DNA from: SIG440 sp045645485
GTDB taxonomy: Bacteria > Bacillota > Clostridia > Monoglobales > Monoglobaceae
Length of the DNA: 64,000 nt
NCBI GenBank assembly: GCA_045645485.1
Contig: JAZRIX010000061.1
Coordinates: 1-64,000 of the forward strand
Direction of reading: 5' to 3'
The position numbers and the translations under genes are program-made. Positions 33,383-42,697 of the stretch are shown in pieces. Within the stretch, counting starts at the first letter, position 1. Each line of letters starts with the position of its first letter. Under the pieces are notes generated by a model. The model saw only the letters and a program-made list of their open reading frames with translations. It ran no database searches and was not told the origin of the DNA.

Positions 33383-36184
33383 ATGAGTGAAATGTTATAC
33401 GGAAATACCGGTCGGCGGGATGAGAGTTTTAATATAGATATGAAGCAGCCTCTGTACCTGAAACTTCAGGGGGAGGCGGTTATTCCACTGTTCAAATCCT
33501 TGATTGGAGACAATTGTCAGGGAAATGGCGAGAATTTTGTATTTCTGGGCGATGTGCAGTGTGAGGAAGAGAAGGTTTGTGTTATGGGATATAACACAAA
33601 CCTTGAAAACGGAAACCGTGCTGGCGGATACAGCCACTATATTGCTTTTCCTCAGGATGCCAAAAAAACCACGGCGTTTTTTGAAAAAGCAAGGTTTCTG
33701 ACCAAAGAAGGGTATACAGAGTATCTTTCAAAGAAGGCTGTAACAGGTGCAAAACGGTTTGTGATTGAAGCAAAAGAAGTTCCCATTGATATAGATGCCA
33801 AAAAAAGACTTGTCAACAATGTTCTGGAAATGTTCATGAAGAAAAGCAAAAGAAAAGCTGTTACATTTTCTTTTGAGGTATTGTCGGCAGAAGAATTTTC
33901 GGCAAAATCACTTTTTGTTCTGACAGAGATTATGAAGTATCTTCCTTTTCAGATGCGAAAGAATATCTCCTTTGCTTCTTATGTGAATTCCAATCAGGAG
34001 CTTCCTGAAAATTTAAATCTTGGGGCATATTGCGGTCGGAATATATCTGTTGCACCTGAATGTATCAGTATAGATGATGTTACCAAGTTTACAGAAGGCG
34101 AATTTTTTGAGTTTGTTGAAAAGGTTTTTGCAATGGCGGATCACGAACGTGAAGAATACTTTGAAATTCTGCACAAAGAGCTTGAAATTCCCTTGCTGAA
34201 ACAGTCGGAAGCTGAAGTGAAGTCTGATGTTTATCTTGTGGATATTGAAAAAAAGACTTTGTGGTCTTCGGGAGTTGCGGAAAAAGCTATTGATGATATC
34301 TATAAGTCTGTCGAGGATGTTTTGAAAGTGTATCCCGTGTATCTTGCTATGGCGAAAGAAAGACTTCTGGGTGAGGGGGATACTACGGTTGATTATTTGA
34401 ATAAAACAATACTGGCAACTAAAAATATTGAAGAATTCAAGGCTGTTTACACACGTATTCATACTCTTTTTTTGCTGTGCAGTTTTAAGTTTGACGATAT
34501 TATGAGGGTTATGTCAAAACATGCGACCGAAAGTTTTCTGAAACCGGAACAAGATTCTAAAGATATTATCAGGTCAATAGATGAATTAAAAGCGATTAAT
34601 CCTGAACTTCTTGATGAAGATATCATACTTGGGTGTATAGAACACTCTTTGAAAAACAAAAAAACTCTGGAGGATGTTTTTGAACAATATATTGCTTTCA
34701 AGGAAAAGAATTATGTAGATAGCGAGCTTCTTGAAGAAAAAGTTGAAGAAGTCCTGGAGCTGCTTATTGTAAGAGCTACGGAACTGTTTTCGGATTCAAA
34801 ACAAAAGCTTCAGGAAATGCAGAGAATTTTTGATAACTTTAAAAACACATACTCAACTATGGATTACAGTACGGTTCAGAGGGTATTTGAAGTTTTTGTG
34901 CAGGAGTTTTTTGATGGTGTATGCGATGAGAATGTCAGAGCAGACTTTGGGATGCTGTACCAGCTGGACAGCAAGCTCAGCAGCATTAATGATGTAGGTG
35001 ATATTATAGAATGTCTTGGCCAAATCTCTGATATAAGCTGTGATGCGGATGAAACGGCAAAGCAAAAAACTTCAAATGAGTATCGTACAATATCACAGAA
35101 AATGATAGTTTATCTTCAGAACCGCATCTTGTCATATGAAGAACTGATTACTTTGCTTGAGGGTGTAAAAGAATCTGTAGCAAAGCTTGAGGGTATGGGG
35201 ATTTATGACGGGGAGCCTGTCATTGTCGGTGAAGATGACGAGAGAATTGTTGTTCCAGACGGTATGCAAAGGTTTTTGTATATTTTTGATATGTTGCTGA
35301 CGGGTATAAATTCTGCACCAAACCTTTATGATGCAATGAAAAGTTATGATGACGTCAGAAAAGAACTTCTGGATAACTGTGAAATCGGACTCAGAGAGGT
35401 TTTTAAAAACCAAGGGACTGTTGTGTTGAAAAATATTCTTGCTGAAAATCCTGAGTGGTGTGAACAGAAAAACATTGAAGAGGTCATCAGAAAGCTTGTT
35501 AAGGAAGATGCGGTGAAGGTGTCGACAATCAGTGCGTTGAAAAAATGCGGCAAAGAGATTCCGTCGAACGGAAATAAGAACTTTGTTGTGTTTGCTATAT
35601 TTAATCTTATGGTAATTATGGCAGCTGTTATACTGGTGTTTGCAGGTCTGTGGATGCTCAGCAACGATGGCGGAAGTGAGAATATTGGACCCGAAGTTGT
35701 TCATATTATGAAAACCGATACTGAAATAAAGGTAGAGAATTATCTCAGAAGCTTTGATTATCAGGATGATGAGTATGACAGTGCAAAGCTGTTTGTAGGC
35801 AGGATTGCTGAGGATGAAGAAACTGATGATTTGTGGAAAATAACTGTTGTAAATGATTGCGTCAATCCTGAATTTTCAGGAAAGGAAATAAGTGCAAAGT
35901 ATGAACCTCTGCCTGGTCGCAGTCGTGAATATTATAATATAAAAAAGGCTGAAACAGAAGAAAATTATATTGTTGTTACAAGATTGGGTGATGACAGTAT
36001 ATACAGAATAATTGACATTTTTGCTTTGCCGGAAAATTTTGGTGAGAACTATGATTTTGAGAAGGATTTTAATGCCGAAGTTCACAAAAATCCCACCGAA
36101 AAGGAGTTCATCAAAAATATTATAAGCTATGTAGGTTACAAATGCGGTTATCTGAACATAGAAGAAAGCACTGACGGAGAATGA
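33383..36184 (+). CDS. Large single-pass membrane protein, partner of tubulin-like protein; unrecognised
   Basis: 933 residues from ATG 33383 (SD GAGAGGAGCG). The N-terminal ~240 residues (from KQPLYLKLQGEAV, with NRAGGYSHYIAFPQD and later LPFQMRKNISFASY) faintly recall the GAP1-N-type domains of GTPase-associated proteins, a guess to be tested. The middle (~300-720) is helical and Glu/Lys-rich, with coiled-coil stretches (LLEEKVEEVLELL). One membrane span lies at about 731-757 (FVVFAIFNLMVIMAAVILVF), leaving ~175 acidic residues outside the membrane. No enzymatic motif was seen. It ends 40 bases before the tubulin-like gene, and both are driven from the promoter at 33260. Confidence 0.8.
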   Translation: MSEMLYGNTGRRDESFNIDMKQPLYLKLQGEAVIPLFKSLIGDNCQGNGENFVFLGDVQCEEEKVCVMGYNTNLENGNRAGGYSHYIAFPQDAKKTTAFFEKARFLTKEGYTEYLSKKAVTGAKRFVIEAKEVPIDIDAKKRLVNNVLEMFMKKSKRKAVTFSFEVLSAEEFSAKSLFVLTEIMKYLPFQMRKNISFASYVNSNQELPENLNLGAYCGRNISVAPECISIDDVTKFTEGEFFEFVEKVFAMADHEREEYFEILHKELEIPLLKQSEAEVKSDVYLVDIEKKTLWSSGVAEKAIDDIYKSVEDVLKVYPVYLAMAKERLLGEGDTTVDYLNKTILATKNIEEFKAVYTRIHTLFLLCSFKFDDIMRVMSKHATESFLKPEQDSKDIIRSIDELKAINPELLDEDIILGCIEHSLKNKKTLEDVFEQYIAFKEKNYVDSELLEEKVEEVLELLIVRATELFSDSKQKLQEMQRIFDNFKNTYSTMDYSTVQRVFEVFVQEFFDGVCDENVRADFGMLYQLDSKLSSINDVGDIIECLGQISDISCDADETAKQKTSNEYRTISQKMIVYLQNRILSYEELITLLEGVKESVAKLEGMGIYDGEPVIVGEDDERIVVPDGMQRFLYIFDMLLTGINSAPNLYDAMKSYDDVRKELLDNCEIGLREVFKNQGTVVLKNILAENPEWCEQKNIEEVIRKLVKEDAVKVSTISALKKCGKEIPSNGNKNFVVFAIFNLMVIMAAVILVFAGLWMLSNDGGSENIGPEVVHIMKTDTEIKVENYLRSFDYQDDEYDSAKLFVGRIAEDEETDDLWKITVVNDCVNPEFSGKEISAKYEPLPGRSREYYNIKKAETEENYIVVTRLGDDSIYRIIDIFALPENFGENYDFEKDFNAEVHKNPTEKEFIKNIISYVGYKCGYLNIEESTDGE

Positions 36185-36223
36185 TGGATAATACCGCAAA
36201 TTTTTGAAAAAGTGGGGGAGATT

Positions 36224-39193
36224 ATGAATATTTTACAGGAGAAAAATCTTTTAAAGCTTGATATCACAGAAGGCACAGGAATATTTTCAGAAGTTCCGGT
36301 ACTTGAATGCGTGGAGCACCCCACTCTTTTACTTGGTATAGGCGGTCTTGGATGCCGTACTGTTAACGGTCTAAAAGAGAAAATGAAACGGCGGTTCAAT
36401 CTGGCAGACGGACATTTGAGATTTCTTGCTATAGACTCTTCAGTCAGTGATTTGAAAACGATGGATTCTCTTGATGAAGATGAAAAGCTGTTGGTATTTG
36501 ATGAAGCAGTTTTGGAATTAAAAGCTGATGAAGAGCTGTATCCGGAGTATGTGAAAAAATGGAAAACCCCCGGTTATTTGCCAAGGCTTGAAGGTGACGG
36601 TTGCTTGGGTGTGCGTCAGAACGGAAGAATATTGCTCTCTATTCCTGAGGTATACGAAAAGGTTCGTGAAAAGCTGAAGGACAAGCTTGCCAATATTGGT
36701 GAAGGCAATTTTTCACCTCAGAGCAGACTGAATATTATTTTTGTGACAGGCATATCAGGTGGAACAGGGAGCGGTATGTTTATTGACCTTGCATACCTTG
36801 TTCAGGATATATTGATAAATGAAGCTCCCATGATCAGCAGGAGCAGTTTCAGAATGCATGCATATCTTTATATGCCTGATGTTTTTGCAGGTAAGGGAAT
36901 TTCTGATAATTGGCTGAAAAGAAACGGTTATGCCGCACTTAAGGAGCTGGATTATTTTTACAACCTGACAAAATCAGGCGGTGAATATAAGTGGCCCTTT
37001 TATGAAGGAGAAGTGAAAAATTCCAAGCACAAGGTTTTTGACTGTTGTACGCTTCTTTCGCCCAAATGTGCAATTTATGACAAAAAGAAATATGTTATGT
37101 CAACGGTCAGCGAGGCGGTTGATGTTTTGCTGTCCATTCTTACAAAAAAAGGCAGTAATGTTGATGTTTATGAAGCTTCGCTGTACAATATTAATACGGT
37201 TACTCAGAATTGGATGAATATTTTGGGGGCAGATACCAAGAGCTTTCCCAGAAGCGTAAACTATAAATATAATATAATACAGTACGGCAGTGCAAAAATT
37301 CCCGTTGAGGAAATTATGATGTATATGGCAAAAAAGGTGTTTGATGTTCTTTTTGCTGAGTACAGGGATATGCAGGCACTTTCGGGTAATTATATTTCAG
37401 GCATAATGAAGGATGCAGGGTTGTCTGATGTTTATAGTGTTGCTGCAGAACTTAAAAATAAAGTGAATAAACCGTCTGTTGGTTCTGATGAAGCGTTGCC
37501 TGTGGGCATAACGGGATTGAAAGGTTCATTCAAGGATTGGATGGAAAAAACTTTTAATGATTATCAGTCATTGGGGTATTCTGAAAGCTGCAAGGAAGAG
37601 ACAGTTGCAAAATTAAAACAGATAGTTGAAGTAATAAGCAGAAAACTTGATGAAGTCTTTGGCACTTTTGGACCGTTCTTTGCCAGAATGGCTGTAACGG
37701 CAACGGCTGAAAACGACGGATTCGACGGAATAATGGTTTTGCTGAAGTCGCTTCAAAAAGACTTATATAATAGATGCAACGGACAGCAAAAGGAATTTCT
37801 ATCCCGCGAAGAGCTTTTTGAAGAACTGGGAAAAGAGGCAGATTCTTTGCCGAAGTTGTTTGGTCGTGAAAAAGCTGAGAACTTTTTGAAAAAAGCAAAG
37901 CAGGAAATAGAAAAAAACACCGTTGAACGTGCTGTTTTTGAACATATATCAGAGGGTATTTTTGAAGTATATTCTCAGGTTGAAGAAAAACTGAAAACAT
38001 ATAATACCTTTATTGATGTTCTGAGCAGAGTGAAAGAGATAGTTGACAAAAATGCGATGTATGTATCGGGGCAGACTGAGACGGGAGGCTACCTGTTGGA
38101 TTTATCCGATGAAACAGAAAACGGAAAACGTTTGAAGGCGTGTATTGATTCTTATCTCACTCATGAAAAATTAAAGGCTTTTAAAAATACCCTGAAAAGT
38201 GAAATAAAAAGCTCTGCAAACAGAGAACAATTTCTTGATGAAGGCGAATTGTTTGATGCTGCAGGAGTGATTCAGCGGACCTTTGACGCTATGTTTGCAG
38301 AATACTATGCTCAGGCAACAGAACGTTTTTTGGTGGTGTATTATAGGAATCTTGGCGAGGATTATGCCGAAAGACTGGAAATGATTATGGAAAACAGTGA
38401 ATTGTGTCACAGTGAGCTTGAAAAAGCGGCTGAAGAAATATGTCAGAAGATAAGCGGAAAGAGCAAGCTTATGTGTGACGTTCAGATGAGCGATTATTTT
38501 CCGGTATTGCTCAGAACTGTTACTGTGCCTGAAAGTGTAAGGCAAGGGTTTGAGAGTGCGGTGTCGGTTTATTTCAATCCTAGACCTGTGCTGTTGGCAA
38601 ATGAAGGAACAAGGCTGGTTGAAATGCTCAGAGTTTATACCGGGGTTCCTCTTACCGCATTGAAAAAATTAAATGAATATGATCGGGAATATGACATTGC
38701 CATTCAGAATAACATTGTCGGAATTCATATTGATGAAGGAAAAGATTCGGATTTTCGTATGTTGCCCGCTCCCTTTGCCGTTGAAGTATGGGAGCAGTTC
38801 AGCAAAAATCACAAGTCTGTATTTGAACAAGGTATAATTCAGAAAATAGAGGAAGATATTGAATTCTTAAAAAAGAACAAATTACTTCTTGCGAATGACG
38901 ATGCTGAGAAAAGCAATCCCAGAATTATCGGATATTTTGAGGAAAGCTTGAATGATGACATTTTGGAAAAGCTTTCGTCTTCGGATGTTTCGGGCATGGA
39001 GGGAGTTTCAAAGATTCTTTCGGAAAACGGTGTTGAAGTGAAGGAATTACCCATCAAGATGATAAGTGATTATGGATTGACAGATACTCTGGGGAATGTA
39101 CGTATTATTCTGAGAAAAAATCCACGGTTACTTAAAAAGGTATCCGGTTTTATCAAACAGTACAAGTGCATTCTTGAAGCTTTGAATCAATAA
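36224..39193 (+). CDS. Tubulin/FtsZ-like GTPase, Tubulin_2-type, 989 residues
   Basis: N-terminal TLLLGIGGLGCRTVNGLK and, near residue 185, FVTGISGGTGSGMFIDLAYL place it in the tubulin/FtsZ superfamily; GGTGSG is the T4 phosphate loop. It lacks the rest of the FtsZ pattern and is more than twice FtsZ's length; the C-terminal ~600 residues are largely helical and unrecognised. It resembles the large Tubulin_2-like proteins found in operons with big partner proteins in bacteria. ATG 36224 is taken because GGGGGAG precedes it at 36213-36219. Predicted cytosolic and GTP-binding, perhaps polymerising or acting as a switch for its membrane partner. Confidence 0.82.
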   Translation: MNILQEKNLLKLDITEGTGIFSEVPVLECVEHPTLLLGIGGLGCRTVNGLKEKMKRRFNLADGHLRFLAIDSSVSDLKTMDSLDEDEKLLVFDEAVLELKADEELYPEYVKKWKTPGYLPRLEGDGCLGVRQNGRILLSIPEVYEKVREKLKDKLANIGEGNFSPQSRLNIIFVTGISGGTGSGMFIDLAYLVQDILINEAPMISRSSFRMHAYLYMPDVFAGKGISDNWLKRNGYAALKELDYFYNLTKSGGEYKWPFYEGEVKNSKHKVFDCCTLLSPKCAIYDKKKYVMSTVSEAVDVLLSILTKKGSNVDVYEASLYNINTVTQNWMNILGADTKSFPRSVNYKYNIIQYGSAKIPVEEIMMYMAKKVFDVLFAEYRDMQALSGNYISGIMKDAGLSDVYSVAAELKNKVNKPSVGSDEALPVGITGLKGSFKDWMEKTFNDYQSLGYSESCKEETVAKLKQIVEVISRKLDEVFGTFGPFFARMAVTATAENDGFDGIMVLLKSLQKDLYNRCNGQQKEFLSREELFEELGKEADSLPKLFGREKAENFLKKAKQEIEKNTVERAVFEHISEGIFEVYSQVEEKLKTYNTFIDVLSRVKEIVDKNAMYVSGQTETGGYLLDLSDETENGKRLKACIDSYLTHEKLKAFKNTLKSEIKSSANREQFLDEGELFDAAGVIQRTFDAMFAEYYAQATERFLVVYYRNLGEDYAERLEMIMENSELCHSELEKAAEEICQKISGKSKLMCDVQMSDYFPVLLRTVTVPESVRQGFESAVSVYFNPRPVLLANEGTRLVEMLRVYTGVPLTALKKLNEYDREYDIAIQNNIVGIHIDEGKDSDFRMLPAPFAVEVWEQFSKNHKSVFEQGIIQKIEEDIEFLKKNKLLLANDDAEKSNPRIIGYFEESLNDDILEKLSSSDVSGMEGVSKILSENGVEVKELPIKMISDYGLTDTLGNVRIILRKNPRLLKKVSGFIKQYKCILEALNQ

Positions 39194-39322
39194 AACAGCA
39201 CAGAAAAGACTATGAGATTTTGTGAAAATTTTTAACATAAAATTATAAAAATTGGTTGAAAAAAGTTCTGTTTTATGTTATTTTATAATTATAGAGAGAA
39301 AAATATAAGGAGGCTGTATAAA

Positions 39323-39430
39323 ATGAAAAAGCTATGGATTATTATATCGGTTTCTATTGCGGTATTGGCTATAATTGCAACAGTTATTGCTGTTATCAGC
39401 AGACAGAAAACGGGGGACGACCTGATTTAA
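39323..39430 (+). CDS. Small single-span membrane peptide, 35 residues
   Basis: MKKLW then a continuous hydrophobic span (IIISVSIAVLAIIATVIAVI) and a polar end SRQKTGDDLI. The start has an excellent SD (AAGGAGG, 39308-39314) and the right spacing, which is strong support for such a short frame. It follows the tubulin-like gene by 130 bases across an AT-rich spacer with a TATAAT but no clear -35. Function unknown. Confidence 0.65.
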   Translation: MKKLWIIISVSIAVLAIIATVIAVISRQKTGDDLI

Positions 39431-39470
39431 GGTCAAATTGAGAAATTTACATATTTGTAATAAAATTCTC

Positions 39471-39503
39471 GAAAACCATAGGGATTATCTCTATGGTTTT
39501 CTT
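39471..39503 (+). terminator. Hairpin after the membrane peptide gene
   Basis: GAAAACCATAG (39471-39481) and CTATGGTTTTC (39491-39501), perfect 11-bp stem; the T-tract is mostly inside the stem. Confidence 0.6.
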
Positions 39504-39521
39504 ACATAAAAGGAGAAAAAT

Positions 39522-40421
39522 ATGGAAGCGAAACGACTGAATTCGGAGTGTATACCATGCTTGCTGAAAAAATATCTTCCTATGCATCCGGAGGATGCAA
39601 CTGAAGAAAAGAAAGCTCAATATATGAAAAGAATTCTGCACATAGTTGCTGATGCACCTGATACCGCAAGTGCTCCTGAAATAGTGGATGAAATATGCAA
39701 GGTGCAAAAAGAAATATTTGATTTTGCTGAGGATTACTCCGAAACAAAAAGGTATTTCAACAATTTTATGCTTGAACTTGTGCCCAAGCTTGAAAAAAAG
39801 ATAGCAGGGTCAGAGGACGGATTAAAGACAGCAGTTTGTCTTTCTATGACAGGAAATTACATAGACTTTGGTGCAATGAATAAGGTTGATGAGAAAAAGC
39901 TGTGTGAGCTTTTAGACAATGCAGAAAAGCTTTCTCCTGATGAGAATGAATTTCAAAATTTCAGACGGGAACTTCAGAAAGCAAAAAAGCTGGTGTTTCT
40001 TACTGATAATTGCGGTGAAATTGTACTGGACAAGCTGTTGGTGTCGGAAATAAAAAAACAAAGCCCTGACCTTGATATTGCCGTTATTGTAAGAGGTGCC
40101 CCTGTGCTCAATGATGCAACAATGACAGATGCTTTGCAGGTGGGTTTTGAAAAAGAAGTAAGGGTCCTGGATAACGGAAGCACTGTTGCGGGAACCTGCA
40201 TAGAACGGATTTCAGATACTGCACGAAACGAAATAAAAACAGCGGACCTTATTGTTGCAAAAGGGCAGGGGAATTTTGAAACTTTGAGATTTTGCGGTGA
40301 AAATGTGTATTATCTTTTTATGTGCAAGTGTATGATGTTTGCAAAAAGATTCGGTGTTCCTCAATACAGCCCGATGCTGTTGAATGATCTGAGAATGGAC
40401 AAAGGGGTTGGCGGAATTTGA
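39522..40421 (+). CDS. DUF89 family protein (ARMT1-like damage-control phosphatase)
   Basis: 299 residues. N-terminal NSECIPCLLKKYL with two Cys, the metal-site motif TDNCGEIVLDKLL, VRGAPVLNDATMTDA and VAKGQGNFETL are the DUF89 hallmarks (subfamily I, prokaryotic Cys-containing). Family members are metal-dependent phosphatases that remove damaged sugar phosphates or similar metabolites. SD AAAGGAG before ATG 39522. The CPBP protease gene overlaps its end, and an NAD(P)HX epimerase gene follows, so a metabolite-repair cluster is likely. Confidence 0.88.
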   Translation: MEAKRLNSECIPCLLKKYLPMHPEDATEEKKAQYMKRILHIVADAPDTASAPEIVDEICKVQKEIFDFAEDYSETKRYFNNFMLELVPKLEKKIAGSEDGLKTAVCLSMTGNYIDFGAMNKVDEKKLCELLDNAEKLSPDENEFQNFRRELQKAKKLVFLTDNCGEIVLDKLLVSEIKKQSPDLDIAVIVRGAPVLNDATMTDALQVGFEKEVRVLDNGSTVAGTCIERISDTARNEIKTADLIVAKGQGNFETLRFCGENVYYLFMCKCMMFAKRFGVPQYSPMLLNDLRMDKGVGGI

Positions 40422-41092
40422 ACAAAAAAGGTATATGGATAATTTGTGTAATAGTTTTGATTTGTTGCGTACTTATGGCAGTTGTGGACGGTATAATAAG
40501 TCCTCATTATGCGGTGAAATCTGCAATCAAGCTTGTACTGTTTCTTGGATGTCCGTTTTTGTATTCGATGTTTGAAAAGGATATGGAAATCAAGACTCTT
40601 TTTAAGGGGAATATGAAGACCTTTAAGCCGGCGTTTTTTCTGTGTATACCGGTGTATGCGGTTATTCTGGGCGGATATTTGCTTTTGAAAGATGTTTTTG
40701 ATTTTTCAGCGGTAACGGGTGCTCTTTCGGGGAATATCGGTGTTACAAAAGATAATTTTGTGTTTGTGTCTTTGTATATTTCTTTTGTGAATTCTCTGCT
40801 TGAAGAATTCTTTTTCAGGGGTTTTGCATTCTTGTCTTTGAAACGTATATCAGGTATGCGGTTTGCGCATATTTTCAGTGCGGCAGCCTTTGCACTGTAT
40901 CACATTGCAATGATGACGCAGTGGTTTTCGTCGGCTGTATTTGTGATAATTCTCGCAGGCTTGTTTGCAGGAGGTATAATTTTTAATATTCTCAATTCTA
41001 AAAGCGGTAATATCTACACTTCATGGTTGGTGCATATGTTTGCGAATTTTGCAATCAATACGGTGGGATTTATACTATTTGGTATTATATAA
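40418..41092 (+). CDS. CPBP (CAAX/Abi) family intramembrane metalloprotease
   Basis: 224 residues, about seven to eight membrane spans. Catalytic motifs EEFFFRGFAF (EExxxR), the His in ALYHIAMMT, and LVHMFANFAIN near the C-terminus match the family. Members process prenylated or other membrane peptides, or take part in bacteriocin immunity; target here unknown. TTG 40418 overlaps the DUF89 stop codon by four bases (TTGA). Confidence 0.88.
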   Translation: MNKKGIWIICVIVLICCVLMAVVDGIISPHYAVKSAIKLVLFLGCPFLYSMFEKDMEIKTLFKGNMKTFKPAFFLCIPVYAVILGGYLLLKDVFDFSAVTGALSGNIGVTKDNFVFVSLYISFVNSLLEEFFFRGFAFLSLKRISGMRFAHIFSAAAFALYHIAMMTQWFSSAVFVIILAGLFAGGIIFNILNSKSGNIYTSWLVHMFANFAINTVGFILFGII

Positions 41093-41118
41093 TCATTGTT
41101 GTGGAAACGACAATGATT
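41091..41118 (+). other. Hairpin between the CPBP gene and nnrE
   Basis: AATCATTGT (41091-41099) and ACAATGATT (41110-41118), perfect 9-bp stem, no T-tract. It lies directly ahead of the nnrE ribosome-binding site. Confidence 0.5.
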
Positions 41119-41136
41119 ATGAAGGATGGATTATAT

Positions 41137-41775
41137 ATGAAACCTGAAAAAAACAGTATGGAATTCAAAAAAGCTGTAACCGTTGAAGAAATGCGGGCGG
41201 CAGACGAATATACCATAAAAAACTTTGTTCCGGGGAAGGTTCTTATGAAAAGAGCGGCAGAGGGAATATTTGAGGCGTGTGACTGGCAAGGGAAATGCGT
41301 AGCCATTGTTGCAGGCGGCGGCAATAACGGCGGTGACGGATATGCTCTTGCTGAAATTCTGACAGAAAACGGTGTAAAGGTTGAAATTTTCAAAACCTCA
41401 GACAGCCTTTCAGACGACGGAAAATATTATTATGACAGATGTGAGGCTTTGGGTGTTTGTTCAAAGCCGTTCTGTGAAGATACAGTGCTTGGGAACTTTG
41501 ATATTATTGTGGACTGTATATTCGGCACAGGCTTCAAGGGCACTCCACGTGGAATTGCGGCAAAAGCAATTGAGACGATTAACTGTTCGGGTGCATTTGT
41601 TGTTTCGGCAGATATAAACAGCGGTCTCAACGGAAATACAGGAGAAGCTGTGCTGGCGGTAAAATCGGATTTGACGGTTTCTATAGGGTTCTTCAAAAAG
41701 GGAATGTTTCTTGGAAAAGGACCTTCGTTGATTAAAGAATTGGTGAATGTGGATATCGGAATAGTTGCAATCTGA
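41137..41775 (+). CDS. nnrE: NAD(P)H-hydrate epimerase
   Basis: 212 residues, a YjeF N-terminal domain alone. AVTVEEMRAADEYTI, the GGGNNGGDGYALAEIL loop, DCIFGTGFKGTPRG and VVSADINSGLNGNTGE are family motifs. It converts R-NAD(P)HX to the S form for repair by the dehydratase. In many Clostridia the dehydratase (NnrD) is fused to it; here that half is absent and must be encoded elsewhere. ATG 41137 has SD AAGGATGGA; upstream in-frame starts fall in the CPBP gene. Confidence 0.9.
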   Translation: MKPEKNSMEFKKAVTVEEMRAADEYTIKNFVPGKVLMKRAAEGIFEACDWQGKCVAIVAGGGNNGGDGYALAEILTENGVKVEIFKTSDSLSDDGKYYYDRCEALGVCSKPFCEDTVLGNFDIIVDCIFGTGFKGTPRGIAAKAIETINCSGAFVVSADINSGLNGNTGEAVLAVKSDLTVSIGFFKKGMFLGKGPSLIKELVNVDIGIVAI

Positions 41776-41828
41776 AATAGACGAAAAGACAATATAATTA
41801 GAGCAAAATAATTAATGAGTAAAGGAAA

Positions 41829-41974
41829 ATGAACGTCCGGGAGCGGCACTTTTGTTAGGTTATCCCGGAATGGAAGGCGGCATTGCGACTACAACAAAGC
41901 ATTTTGCCGCAAACAACCGTGAATTCAACCGCCATAACTGTGATTCGGTTGTTTCAGAAAGTGCAGTGCTGTAA
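41829..41974 (+). pseudogene. Glycoside hydrolase family 3 remnant
   Basis: A 49-codon open stretch reads GAALLLGYPGMEGG then IATTTKHFAANNREFNR and ends SVVSESAVL before a stop. ATTTKHFAANN is the GH3 (β-glucosidase type) catalytic-domain motif; LGYPGMEGG matches the separate C-terminal GH3 domain. Their side-by-side position indicates an internal deletion. No start codon or SD. Confidence 0.6.
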
Positions 41975-42029
41975 CAACAGACTGGTACGGTAACAGCCGT
42001 CAGGCTTGATTAAGTAAAAAAACTAAATC

Positions 42030-42440
42030 TCAGGTATTTGAACTTCTGTATTCTCTGGGGGAGATGCCTGTTTGCTTTTTGAAAATACGGTCAAAATAGC
42101 GCGTGTCTTCATAACCTACCGTCGAGGCAATTTTGAAAATGCTCAGCTCTGTATTTTCAAGAAGTGACTGTGCGTGGATGATACGTGCCGAAATGATATG
42201 CTGTCTTGGAGTTGTTCCGATGTGCTTCTTGAAGCTTCGTATAAACCAGCAAGGACTTACGTGGTTGTCTATGGCATATTGCTCAATATTTATATTTTCC
42301 ATATAATGTGCGTTGAAATATTGCACTGCTTTTGATATCATATTTTGTGGATTAACTGTAGATTCATAAAGGGAAGGGTCTGCCGTATTGACATCATTAA
42401 GTGTGTTTTTTGACGCAAACAGAAAAATGCTTTGCAGCAA
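42030..42440 (-). pseudogene. AraC-family regulator, N-terminally truncated
   Basis: The C-terminal ~105 residues form a complete AraC DNA-binding domain (INIEQYAIDNHVSPCWFIRS, SIFKIASTVGYEDTRYFDRI, FKKQTGISPREY). Upstream the frame stays open for some 30 codons (AEYRLAPLLLQSIF) but there is no sensor domain and no start with an SD; it soon runs into the infC promoter. It faces the GH3 remnant, as in a decayed regulator-glycosidase locus. Could be expressed as a short DNA-binding protein, but decay is more likely. Confidence 0.6.
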
Positions 42441-42527
42441 AAGAGGTGCAAGGCGGTATTCTGCGGAGATTGAATACTGTGAGGAAAATGTGGAGCGGCT
42501 GATTTTAAAAATCTTTTAAAAAAACTG

Positions 42528-42556
42528 TTGACAAACAAGGAAAAGTGTGGTAGACT
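42528..42556 (+). promoter_or_regulatory. infC operon promoter
   Basis: TTGACA (42528-42533), 17-nt spacer, TAGACT (42551-42556). Confidence 0.85.
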
Positions 42557-42561
42557 ATCAC

Positions 42562-42657
42562 AGTAAAGCAGAAGGTCCGCTTCTCCCCTCAGCTTATGGC
42601 AACAGGGTTTTGAGTTTGTTTTTTAGTGCGGAGCTTTTATGCTTTCCGCACTTTTTT
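42562..42657 (+). promoter_or_regulatory. infC-rpmI-rplT leader with terminator-type attenuator
   Basis: The ~130-nt leader contains a small stem GAAGgtccGCTTC, a CCCC/GGG pairing segment, and a strong terminator, AGTGCGGA / TCCGCACT (42625-42632 with 42645-42652) followed by TTTTT. A terminator before infC fits the L20/IF3 leader attenuators of Firmicutes, in which L20 binding favours termination. The exact L20-binding fold was not verified. Confidence 0.65.
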
Positions 42658-42697
42658 GTTTTCAAAGTAGTGCAAATTATTTTGGAGGTGTTCAGGT

